In this document: positions 1 to 6,860 of the stretch, one piece after another
Layout of the letters: every line of letters starts with the position of its first letter
How positions within the stretch are numbered: the first letter of the stretch is position 1
NCBI GenBank assembly: GCA_040007895.1
Contig: JBDTUE010000048.1
Location: 1-21,414 of the forward strand
Length of the DNA stretch: 21,414 bases
Reading direction: 5' to 3'
Source: JADJLQ01 sp040007895
GTDB lineage: Bacteria; Bacteroidota; Bacteroidia; Chitinophagales; Saprospiraceae
Translations under genes and position numbers: made by a program
Notes under the pieces: model-generated
What the model saw: the letters and a program-made list of their open reading frames with translations, nothing else
The model's database searches: none
Told to the model about the DNA's origin: nothing

Positions 1-2692
1 TAAAATGCCCTACCATGATCGGATGACTTGCTATTTTTAAATCTCCATGCACCACGGATACATTTATATAATCATCTTTTGGTTTCACTTTACTTGTACT
101 TAACTTTTGTCCTTGCAGGATCTTCCAGGCTTCATCAGCACGATTAGACACCATATGCTCTGGAATAACCTGCAGGCCCCGGTACCCCTCAATATCACCG
201 GTCGATCTTTCTTTGTCCAGTGCAGGAGGAGTTTTTTCAAGATTAGAAGTAATGCCCTGTTTGATAAGATCACGAATTCCATCAAAGAGCGTTTCATCAT
301 TTCCAAGATTACCATGATTCGTTTGGTGTGCATAATACAAATGATCTATTGGAAGGTTTTTAGGAATTCCAAGCTCCCAGGTTACTGAACCATCACCTTC
401 CATTGTCCCCAGGTATTGAAGCTTTTTACCAAAAATATTTTTAACTATCCTGAAGGAACTGGTCGTCGTATCGTCCTTACCTGCGAGATAATAAACATTA
501 GTCAAATCGGGAATGAACGTCTGAATATGTTGTTTATAGGATTTAAAATATTCAAGTAATGGAGGTATTAATATTTTATCATGCCCTAATTGTGTATTGA
601 TATCGGACCAAAAATCAGCCGTTTCAAATGCTTCGTGATTGATAGGCAATAAATCGTATAGCCCGGGATAGGAATTGAATAATTGTATTAATTGGTTTAA
701 GTCATGATGCGTATCCAATAAATTGATTTGTCTCACCCTGCTCAGATGCCCGGTGAATACCTCCATGATCAGATGTGATCCTGACCAGGGTGTTCCCAAT
801 AAGATTACTCTTGAATTTTTGTCTGAACTAAATTGCTTCCAATTGGCTTCATGTAACCTCATCATGTCTCTGACCACAAGGCCCCCCATAGAATGAGCAA
901 TGATAGAAATGGATTGACCCTTAATTTTATTATTGATTTCTTTTATTAATGCATCCAATTTGCCAGCCGACTGCGCAAGGGACAATCTCCAATCAAAACC
1001 AAACGTGTACACATCATAGGTTGGTTGTAAAAACTTTACAAGTTTATCATAAAACTCGCCTATTATATAATTGGTATCTACAGTTGTATCCGGTTGTAAG
1101 TCACCAATCATTCGTCCTTTGCCAATCTCACTGAGGTCGAGCCAAACAATTTTATTGTCGATTCGCAGGTGTGTACCCATCACCCCAGGAATAAGAATGA
1201 TGACAGGTTTGGAGCCTGAAATCTGATTATAGGAAACCGCTTTATATTTTTTGAACAAATCAACAAAAACACCGCGATCGATTTCACCCGATGACCTTGT
1301 TTCAAATCGTTTGATGGATTGACCTACTGGAGTAGTGAGAGCATCCAGCAAGGCTTGTTGTGTATTTTCATTTTTAAAATAATTAAAGTGAGAGGTAGTA
1401 TCATCCTGTGATTTAAAAAACTGTAAGCCTGATTCGCGCAAGGCTCCATACCGCATACTTCCCGTATTTACCACAAAATCATTAGCTTCCCGATAATAGA
1501 GATTACTGAATACAACTAATATGGATCGCCAGAAATTTTTCCCAATTTCCGAATCACCTTCAACGACGATAAGTTGATTTTTAAGAATCACTTGTGGCCG
1601 GTTGATTAATTTCTGAGGAATTGATTCCGGGACCATAGCAAGTATTCCTGGCATCACATCCGGTGTCAACCGTGCGCTAATCACATCGGTAATCAATCCA
1701 CGAATGAATTGGTAAACGGGATTGTGACCGAAGGCAAGTCCAATTGCTCTTAACAAGCCATTCAGAAAATGATCAAGACTGTTACTTAAAAGTTCAGTCC
1801 CTCTTGCCGGGCACGCTACTCTGATCACATTCTCTATTCTGATCATTTTTTTACGGGCCAAAACATTTATTGTCTCCAATGCAGCTGAAAGAATACTATC
1901 TGATTTTTTGACGGATGTTATCTCAGAAGATGAATATACAGGCTGTTGATTCCGGATATCACAACCAGCTAAAATATCTGCTATTAAACCGCCCCGTGAA
2001 TGAGAAATGATGTCAAGACCCGATCCTTTTGGCAATGCTTTCAGTATTTCAATGGCATTATCCCAGGGACTTGCCGATAAAGTATAATGCTGCAAGGCAA
2101 TAACGTTATCTCCATATTTTTCATTGATCAGCTTGCGAATACCGGTAATATCATCCTGGTATAGATCACCAAACGAGCCATCAAATGAACTGATGGTTCC
2201 ATGCAAATACAATAAATATGTTGAAGGTTTGTCCGTTAATTTTTTTTGAAATAGCTTTCCTTGCCCTGATACACTAAAAAAGCCAGGATTGGGCATGACC
2301 TTTTTATCAACTTTGGCCGCTAAAAATTTAGCTGCAGTTTGAGGGATTGTTTTACTGCCCCTGATAAGATGTAATAGTTTAATACCTATTTCTCTAATTC
2401 CCCGATCTTCGGAAACCGATGCAATTCCGGATGGAAAGATTTCATTATCTCCTCTTAACCTGATGTGCTCTCCAAAGATCTGATGGATATCTTCAATATG
2501 CCCTATCCATTCGGCCCCATCGTCAAATTCCAAACCTATAATATCATTATCCTTTGCACCGATATCGATGACATCTGCTACTCCCCGGTCAGACTCCAGG
2601 CGAAAAGATTTAATAATTCTATTGTAATCACTATCCAGATGTTCCGTAACTTCTGGAAGAGATTTACCCTGAATTTTAATTTTTTGTGCCAT
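1..2692 (-). CDS. Large dual alpha/beta-hydrolase (lipase-like) protein, 3' end outside window
   Basis: The minus-strand frame from the ATG at 2692 stays open for 897 codons to the window edge; the stop lies off the left side. Residues 1-155 match nothing I recognise. Module 1 (about 155-470) has an oxyanion-type HGT at 164-166, a nucleophile elbow SHSRGG with Ser232, and Asp405 (NDFVV) and His435 (SHFNYF) as the likely triad. Module 2 (about 495-815) starts with PGVMG at 502, as in LCAT/PGAP1-like acyl hydrolases. It has the elbow AHSMGG with Ser601, Asp767 (EGDGSV) and His793 (NHGNL). Around 873 a new segment begins (VSVVHGDLKIASHP...VGHF). It resembles, from memory, a region seen in large proteins that pair such hydrolase modules with CHAT or caspase-like domains; this is inference. 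There is no signal peptide or membrane segment, so the product is probably cytoplasmic or exported by a non-Sec route. The substrate is unknown. It lies 165 bp downstream of the amidase on the same strand. Confidence 0.8.
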   Translation of the reverse strand, partial: MAQKIKIQGKSLPEVTEHLDSDYNRIIKSFRLESDRGVADVIDIGAKDNDIIGLEFDDGAEWIGHIEDIHQIFGEHIRLRGDNEIFPSGIASVSEDRGIREIGIKLLHLIRGSKTIPQTAAKFLAAKVDKKVMPNPGFFSVSGQGKLFQKKLTDKPSTYLLYLHGTISSFDGSFGDLYQDDITGIRKLINEKYGDNVIALQHYTLSASPWDNAIEILKALPKGSGLDIISHSRGGLIADILAGCDIRNQQPVYSSSEITSVKKSDSILSAALETINVLARKKMIRIENVIRVACPARGTELLSNSLDHFLNGLLRAIGLAFGHNPVYQFIRGLITDVISARLTPDVMPGILAMVPESIPQKLINRPQVILKNQLIVVEGDSEIGKNFWRSILVVFSNLYYREANDFVVNTGSMRYGALRESGLQFFKSQDDTTSHFNYFKNENTQQALLDALTTPVGQSIKRFETRSSGEIDRGVFVDLFKKYKAVSYNQISGSKPVIILIPGVMGTHLRIDNKIVWLDLSEIGKGRMIGDLQPDTTVDTNYIIGEFYDKLVKFLQPTYDVYTFGFDWRLSLAQSAGKLDALIKEINNKIKGQSISIIAHSMGGLVVRDMMRLHEANWKQFSSDKNSRVILLGTPWSGSHLIMEVFTGHLSRVRQINLLDTHHDLNQLIQLFNSYPGLYDLLPINHEAFETADFWSDINTQLGHDKILIPPLLEYFKSYKQHIQTFIPDLTNVYYLAGKDDTTTSSFRIVKNIFGKKLQYLGTMEGDGSVTWELGIPKNLPIDHLYYAHQTNHGNLGNDETLFDGIRDLIKQGITSNLEKTPPALDKERSTGDIEGYRGLQVIPEHMVSNRADEAWKILQGQKLSTSKVKPKDDYINVSVVHGDLKIASHPIMVGHF

Positions 2693-2857
2693 GATAACGA
2701 ATTTGCCTGTTAAGTATAAAAATTAATGTCACTAAGAATTCCAGGGGAAGGAATGGTTAAATAACCTTTAATTAGATACCAATAAAATATTCAAGATGCA
2801 CCTCATGAAACAATTGGTTGTTTAAAGTCATTTATTTAAATGATGCATTGATATTTA

Positions 2858-3778
2858 TTAATTCTTTTTATAAGGATCATACTCTACAATCTTTTCTTCT
2901 TTTTCCTTAGTATACCTTGCACCCCTGGTCTTCCCTATTAACCCAGACTCTTCAGTAATTTTCTTTTTAGTACCTCTTGTAGTACCTCTGCCTGATCTTG
3001 TTAGTAGTGAAGGAGCCTGAACTCCTGCTATAACTCTATCCCAATCAAACGCCGGACCAATATCCCATTTACCATCTTTGCGATAATTAACATGACTGGT
3101 GATTCCTGCAAAATTTTGTGAAGAGGATTTACAACTGAAACGATCTTTTATCTCAAGGAAATCTTTTGGAATACCATACTTTTCTGTTAGCCATCGAATC
3201 AGACGGATTGTTGCATCCAGTTGTATATCTGTAAACGTGGCATAAAATTCCCGTTTGCGGTATGCTTCAGACAGTTTGATATAAGCTTCGGTTTGATCTT
3301 TGTTACAATAAGTATCCGGCCTACCTGGTTTATCATAAATTGTTTTAAGTACTTCACCCTCCGGAATAAGTACACCATAATTAGAGATTTCTATAGCGAT
3401 AGACTCCCTTTCGAAGATATGATCTACATTGCCATCGGCTGCTTTCATACCAAGGTTAAAAGCCCAATGTTTAGAACTGAATAATTGATAGATGGTGCCA
3501 TCCCGTGCTATTACAAAGGGGACAGATACAAACTGGTTGGGCTGACCGGCAGCTGGAGTTAATTGTGCTATATCACTACTTAAGGGTCCGGCAGTAAAAT
3601 GCAGTACAATTCTTTTTTTAGTGGAGGTTTCTTTAAAATGAAAAGTATTGGGTGATTCATAAAATAATACATCCACACTTTCCGAACCGGCAGCATAGGT
3701 TAATGGACTAAGTTTTGATGCATTACTGGTTTTAAAGGTGGATTCGATGGAAGGAAGGAGATTGAATCTTGGAGTCAT
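2858..3778 (-). CDS. N-acetylmuramoyl-L-alanine amidase, Amidase_2 family, no signal peptide
   Basis: This 306-residue protein should cleave the bond between MurNAc and the L-Ala of the peptide stem. The Amidase_2 (AmiD/T7 lysozyme-like) zinc site is visible: His60 in LHFTAG, His229 in ITSHVNY and Asp239 in KWDIGPAFDW. Glu130 in IAIEISNYG sits where family members carry the catalytic Glu. The FVIARDGTIYQL segment (88-99) is the usual second strand region. Oddities are an extra 58 residues before the first zinc ligand with no hydrophobic signal peptide, and a basic Thr/Gly/Lys-rich tail after about 258. A peptidoglycan enzyme with no Sec signal may be delivered by another route, released by lysis, or act on recycled muropeptides. 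It is on the same strand as the dual hydrolase downstream and could share its transcript. The upstream side is the repeat array. Family call firm; role unsure. Confidence 0.85.
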   Translation of the reverse strand: MTPRFNLLPSIESTFKTSNASKLSPLTYAAGSESVDVLFYESPNTFHFKETSTKKRIVLHFTAGPLSSDIAQLTPAAGQPNQFVSVPFVIARDGTIYQLFSSKHWAFNLGMKAADGNVDHIFERESIAIEISNYGVLIPEGEVLKTIYDKPGRPDTYCNKDQTEAYIKLSEAYRKREFYATFTDIQLDATIRLIRWLTEKYGIPKDFLEIKDRFSCKSSSQNFAGITSHVNYRKDGKWDIGPAFDWDRVIAGVQAPSLLTRSGRGTTRGTKKKITEESGLIGKTRGARYTKEKEEKIVEYDPYKKN

Positions 3779-3824
3779 ATGGATATATGTAAGAAGTGAG
3801 GTAAATGTCCCACTGACAAATGCT

Positions 3825-3936
3825 TTTGAATTTGAATTTGAATTTGAACTTGAGTTTGAGCTTTAAATTTACCTCGTCCCATCATTTGTAGATTTATATT
3901 TAAATACAAATACAAGTTCAAAATCAAATTCAAAAA
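3825..3936. repeat. Inverted hexamer tracts, pair 1 (potential long hairpin)
   Basis: The left arm, about 3825-3864, is built of TTTGAA/TTTGAG hexamers. The right arm, about 3902-3936, is CAAATA/TTCAAA-type sequence. The reverse complement of the right arm aligns with the left arm over about 34 nt with few mismatches, leaving a loop of about 37 nt. AT-rich arms and no trailing T-run on the expected side make a classical intrinsic terminator unlikely. Confidence 0.7.
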
Positions 3937-3947
3937 GGAAGCTGTAG

Positions 3948-4013
3948 CTAATCCGCTTCTCGATCCACTACTATTGGTATTGATTCGTTTTTAAGGGAAA
4001 CCCACAGGATCCT
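3948..4013 (-). pseudogene. Decayed copy of the cyclase C-terminal codons (copy A)
   Basis: Read in the cyclase frame this gives LKNESIPIVVDREAD followed by TAG. The real gene ends LKNKSKPMVVYQVLD and TAG. My hand alignment of the final 47 nt gives about 35 matches. Similarity extends upstream: KRILWVS here corresponds to KKVGEVT in the gene, and the FKFK codons before it form the hexamer tract. It has no start of its own and is presumably not translated. Confidence 0.7.
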
Positions 4014-4087
4014 TTTGAGCTTGAATTTGAATATTCAGTCCAAGGGGATGATAAATACAAATACAAGTCCAAAATCAAATTCAAACG
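4014..4087. repeat. Inverted hexamer tracts, pair 2
   Basis: A short TTTGAGC/TTTGAA arm at 4014-4032 faces a longer AAATACAAATACAAG...AAATTCAAA arm at 4052-4087. The right arm is nearly the same sequence as the right arm of pair 1. The left arm is the most eroded of the three, so pairing would be partial. Confidence 0.6.
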
Positions 4088-4099
4088 GAAAACTTCTAT

Positions 4100-4134
4100 C
4101 TAATCCAGTACTTGGTAAACTACCCACTAAATAA
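4100..4134 (-). pseudogene. Decayed copy of the cyclase C-terminal codons (copy B)
   Basis: Seven codons plus stop (VVYQVLD, TAG at 4100-4102) encode exactly the end of the real cyclase. About 21 of the last 25 nt match. Upstream the copy is shortened: an in-frame TAG and a deletion of about ten codons connect it directly to the Lys/Leu/Phe-rich hexamer tract. It shows that the array units come from the gene end rather than from chance low complexity. Confidence 0.7.
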
Positions 4135-4253
4135 TTTTGAGTTTGAGTTTGAATTTGGACATGAGTTTTAGCTAGCCTTGTCCGGAAATTTGCAGATTAG
4201 TGCATAAGTACAAATACAAGTTTCAAACGCAAACGCAAATTCAAATTCAAAAA
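4135..4253. repeat. Inverted hexamer tracts, pair 3
   Basis: The left arm, about 4135-4168, consists of TTTGAG and TTTGAA units. The right arm, about 4206-4253, carries CAAATACAAG, then CAAACG units and TTCAAATTCAAA. It begins 11 nt past the cyclase stop in the direction of transcription, so the structure would form in the 3' untranslated part of that mRNA. Confidence 0.6.
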
Positions 4254-4263
4254 AGACCTTGTT

Positions 4264-5301
4264 CTAGTCCAATACCTGATAAACTACCATTGGTTTTGAT
4301 TTGTTTTTCAAAGTGACTTCACCTACTTTTTTGAAGTTAAAGGACTCTTTGATTTTAAGATAACAGGACTCTGGCACTATGATTTCACCTTCGCGGGCGG
4401 TGGATTGCATGCGTTTGGCGGTATTGACTACATCTCCGATCACGGTATAATCGAGACGTTTAAGATCTTCTGAACCTATATTTCCGGAAATCATTTCTCC
4501 GGAATTGACGCCAATAGAAACCTGTGGATGATAGTTGCCTGATTCACTTGGAGGCAGTTGTTCTATTGCTTTACGAACCGCGAGACAGGCATCGATGGTT
4601 TTATCCAGGTGAAAGTCACATTTAAATACAGCCATTACTTCGTCACCGATAAATTTATCTACATATCCACCATGTTTGATCACCTCTTTGCTGATCACAT
4701 CAAAATACTGATTAAGCAATTTTACTACCGTTTCAGGTTTTTCCATCTCGGTAATTTTTGTAAATCCGGTGATATCTATGAAGGCTACTGATGCATTTAT
4801 ATTTTCACTGACTAAAAGGGATGTTTCATCTGGCTTTTGATTCATGAAATTGAGCACAGACTCATCGACGTACATCCTCAGTATATTATTCTCTTTTAGG
4901 GCTTTGACCGTTGATTTCAACTGGTTTACATAAGCAATGGTCTTCTCCATGGTAATGGACAAGTCATCAAAATTGACCGGTTTGGTAATGAAGTCAAAAG
5001 CACCCCGGTTCATTGCCGTACGGATATTTTCCATATCTCCGTAGGCGGAAATGATAACCGATTTTAGCAAAGGATAGAATTCTTTGGTTTTACCAAGTAG
5101 AGTGAGACCATCCATTTCCGGCATGTTGATATCACTCAGGATCATATCTATATCTTTATGATCCCGGAGTTTATCCATGGCATCCCGGCCATTTATGGCG
5201 AAAACAAATTCATATTCGAATTCCCTGATTTGTTTTCTAAACTTTTGTTTGATCAGTGACTCGAGATCGGCCTCATCATCTGCCACTAATATTTTGGTCA
5301 T
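4264..5301 (-). CDS. Response regulator-adenylate cyclase fusion (REC + class III cyclase)
   Basis: A 345-residue cytoplasmic signalling protein. The receiver domain (1-120) has the acidic pocket DDE 8-10, phospho-acceptor Asp57 (SDINMP), Ser85 and Lys107 (TKP). A linker of about 45 residues, probably helical, leads to a class III nucleotide cyclase domain (165-345). Metal-binding Asp176 (FIDITGF) and Asp220 (KFIGDE) are present. Lys216 and Asp284 (LDYTVIGD) are the adenine-selecting pair, and Asn293 and Arg297 fit the transition-state residues, so ATP to cAMP is the expected reaction. Phosphorylation of Asp57 presumably sets cyclase activity. The ATG overlaps the stop of the upstream receiver gene by 4 nt, indicating translational coupling. 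No histidine kinase is encoded in the window. Its 3' end seeded the downstream repeat array. Confidence 0.93.
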   Translation of the reverse strand: MTKILVADDEADLESLIKQKFRKQIREFEYEFVFAINGRDAMDKLRDHKDIDMILSDINMPEMDGLTLLGKTKEFYPLLKSVIISAYGDMENIRTAMNRGAFDFITKPVNFDDLSITMEKTIAYVNQLKSTVKALKENNILRMYVDESVLNFMNQKPDETSLLVSENINASVAFIDITGFTKITEMEKPETVVKLLNQYFDVISKEVIKHGGYVDKFIGDEVMAVFKCDFHLDKTIDACLAVRKAIEQLPPSESGNYHPQVSIGVNSGEMISGNIGSEDLKRLDYTVIGDVVNTAKRMQSTAREGEIIVPESCYLKIKESFNFKKVGEVTLKNKSKPMVVYQVLD

Positions 5302-5675
5302 ACCAGCAGAGTTTTTAATTTTTCCTTCAAGGTAGTAAAATCTAAAGGTTTGGTCAAAAAATCATCTGCGCCCAACGTCATAGCAGAATTATAATTTTCA
5401 GCATCTCCATAAGCCGTAATCATCATCACGACAGGAGGTGGTGCTTTATATTTCGATTTAATACGTTTTAAAAGCTCTAACCCGCTCATCCCGGGCATAT
5501 TGATATCGGACAAAATCAAAACTGCCTCATGGCTATTGTCATGTAAAAACTTTAATGCCTCTTCACCAGAAAAAGCAAAGACAAGACTCATGTCACCATT
5601 GCGGATTTCTTTGCGAAACCGTTGCTCGAATAGACCCTGGATATCCTTTTCGTCATCTACCACCAGTATTTTCAT
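5298..5675 (-). CDS. Stand-alone receiver (CheY-like) response regulator
   Basis: At 125 residues it is a receiver domain only. Conserved positions are Asp7-Asp8, phospho-acceptor Asp57 (LSDINMPGM), Thr87 (MITAYGD) and Lys109 (TKPLD). It resembles the receiver half of the downstream cyclase: FEQRFRKEIR here corresponds to IKQKFRKQIR there. This suggests the two came from one duplication. No output domain is present, so it probably acts as a phosphate sink, phosphorelay carrier or partner of the cyclase. First gene of a two-gene operon with a good TAnnTTTG box about 70 nt upstream. Confidence 0.92.
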   Translation of the reverse strand: MKILVVDDEKDIQGLFEQRFRKEIRNGDMSLVFAFSGEEALKFLHDNSHEAVLILSDINMPGMSGLELLKRIKSKYKAPPPVVMMITAYGDAENYNSAMTLGADDFLTKPLDFTTLKEKLKTLLV

Positions 5676-5743
5676 ATTTCGTGTTTCTGTCTGTAAGTGT
5701 AATTTGATTTAAAAATGTCGCGGTCTGAGTAAATAAGTCCATT

Positions 5744-5751
5744 CAAAGATA
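5744..5751 (-). promoter_or_regulatory. Bacteroidota -7 box for the receiver-cyclase operon
   Basis: On the minus strand the site reads TATCTTTG, a perfect match to TAnnTTTG. Transcription would start near 5738 and give a leader of about 62 nt. A weak -33-like TTCTTTA lies 19 nt upstream. The match is by inspection only. Confidence 0.5.
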
Positions 5752-5819
5752 ATATTCCTTTCTTAACCTTAAAGAATGAATTGAAAAGAGACTATTTTAA
5801 AAAGCGGGATGTGTGAAAT

Positions 5820-6626
5820 TCAGAATACAGGGTATTCTATCCGTGTTTCATTTTTATAGGCAATTTCGCGCTCCAGATCATGCAGCGGTTTTAAAGAGAT
5901 TTCAGTTCCGGTTTCTCCTTTCGCCAAATAATCAAATGGATTGTCCAGGTCTTTGATCAAAAGGACCATATAAGAAATCAGGAAAGTGATCAGGAGGGTA
6001 AAAAATAAGGCAGCGGAAAAAGGCTGAATTTTAATGATCATCATACTTAATGCAATCAATAAGCCCATAAATTCCACGATAGCATATGCGGAGCTAATAA
6101 ATTCAGTGTCCCGGATCGTATCAATGCGCAAAAATATTTTTCTCAAGGCATTCTGCTCGTTTTTCATCTTGATAATATAATTGGGCTGTATGCCTTCCAG
6201 GTCCATACCAATTATGAATTCATTCATTTTATGAATATTAATGAGTATGGATTTGGTTTTTTCTTTTTTATAAAACCAATCGATAATGGAGGTGGTAAAT
6301 AGGTAGTGAAAGTCTAAAAACTGACGGGCAGCCTCTGAATGTTTACTTTTGTAGATGGTAAAAATATCATCATATAAGGCATTAATACAGGATGAAAGTT
6401 CACTGGGAAGTTTTTCACTTTCTTTATAATCAGACAATACCCCGCTTACTAAAAATCCAATTATGAAAATTGTTCCAGCAACCAGGCTGGTAAAAAGGGT
6501 GTTTAATTCCAGCACTTCGTAACCCAGCCAATGCAGTGTAAGCTTTAATACTACAATCAAAAATAAAAACGGAATAACTTTAAAAGCAATAGACCATTTT
6601 TGTAAAATTTTCTTTTTGGAGATCAT
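5820..6626 (-). CDS. Bestrophin-like (DUF4239-type) four-helix membrane protein
   Basis: This 268-residue protein has predicted membrane helices at about 12-32, 44-64, 178-198 and 202-224, with a hydrophilic, mostly helical middle section (68-175). After the last helix comes DLDNPFDY (226-233). An acidic DLD-x-PF motif just past the final helix is characteristic of bestrophin-like DUF4239 proteins, and the two-plus-two helix layout fits. Bestrophins conduct anions, but a channel function is not established for the bacterial relatives and is not shown by this sequence. It is divergent from the K+ channel gene with 234 bp between. Family call moderate. Confidence 0.6.
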   Translation of the reverse strand: MISKKKILQKWSIAFKVIPFLFLIVVLKLTLHWLGYEVLELNTLFTSLVAGTIFIIGFLVSGVLSDYKESEKLPSELSSCINALYDDIFTIYKSKHSEAARQFLDFHYLFTTSIIDWFYKKEKTKSILINIHKMNEFIIGMDLEGIQPNYIIKMKNEQNALRKIFLRIDTIRDTEFISSAYAIVEFMGLLIALSMMIIKIQPFSAALFFTLLITFLISYMVLLIKDLDNPFDYLAKGETGTEISLKPLHDLEREIAYKNETRIEYPVF

Positions 6627-6860
6627 GAATCGGGTATCTGGATCGAAGCTGCAAGTTATTGATTTACCTTCCTAAACGCATGCACTTAACACAAACTTAA
6701 TGTAGTAACCAATGAATCAAATTAATCAACAAGGCATGCAAATTTTTTAATACCTCCTTCATGATCATCCACTTTTACAAATCAATTGTTCAATTTTGTA
6801 ACCAGATATTAAAAATGGCCGCAAACCATTATTCGCTTTATATGTTTAATAATCCAAATT

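Larger units (their letters stand above)
3785..4263. repeat. Degenerate tandem array derived from the 3' end of the adjacent cyclase gene
   Basis: This gene-free stretch of about 485 bp holds three decayed repeat units next to the intact gene end. Read on the minus strand, each unit has a cyclase-like coding tail ending in TAG, a TTTGAA-type hexamer tract, a spacer of some 20-40 nt and a TTCAAA-type tract leading into the next tail. Tail stops are at 4264-4266 (the real gene), 4100-4102 and 3948-3950, giving periods of 164 and 152 bp. A fourth, weaker tail lies near 3790-3825 just before the amidase start. The spacers also align: one after 3873 and one after 4178 share ATTTG(T/C)AGATT. I find no credible gene in it. 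Confidence 0.8.

Noticed and set aside
2465..2713. Plus-strand open frame opposite the start of the dual hydrolase
   Set aside because: It lies antisense to well-conserved coding sequence and has no recognisable domain, so it is a shadow frame.
3825..4253. Regularly spaced repeats that might suggest a CRISPR array
   Set aside because: The repeats are degenerate hexamer tracts in inverted pairs, the period is about 150-165 bp, no constant repeat of 24-40 bp with unique spacers is present, and there are no cas genes.
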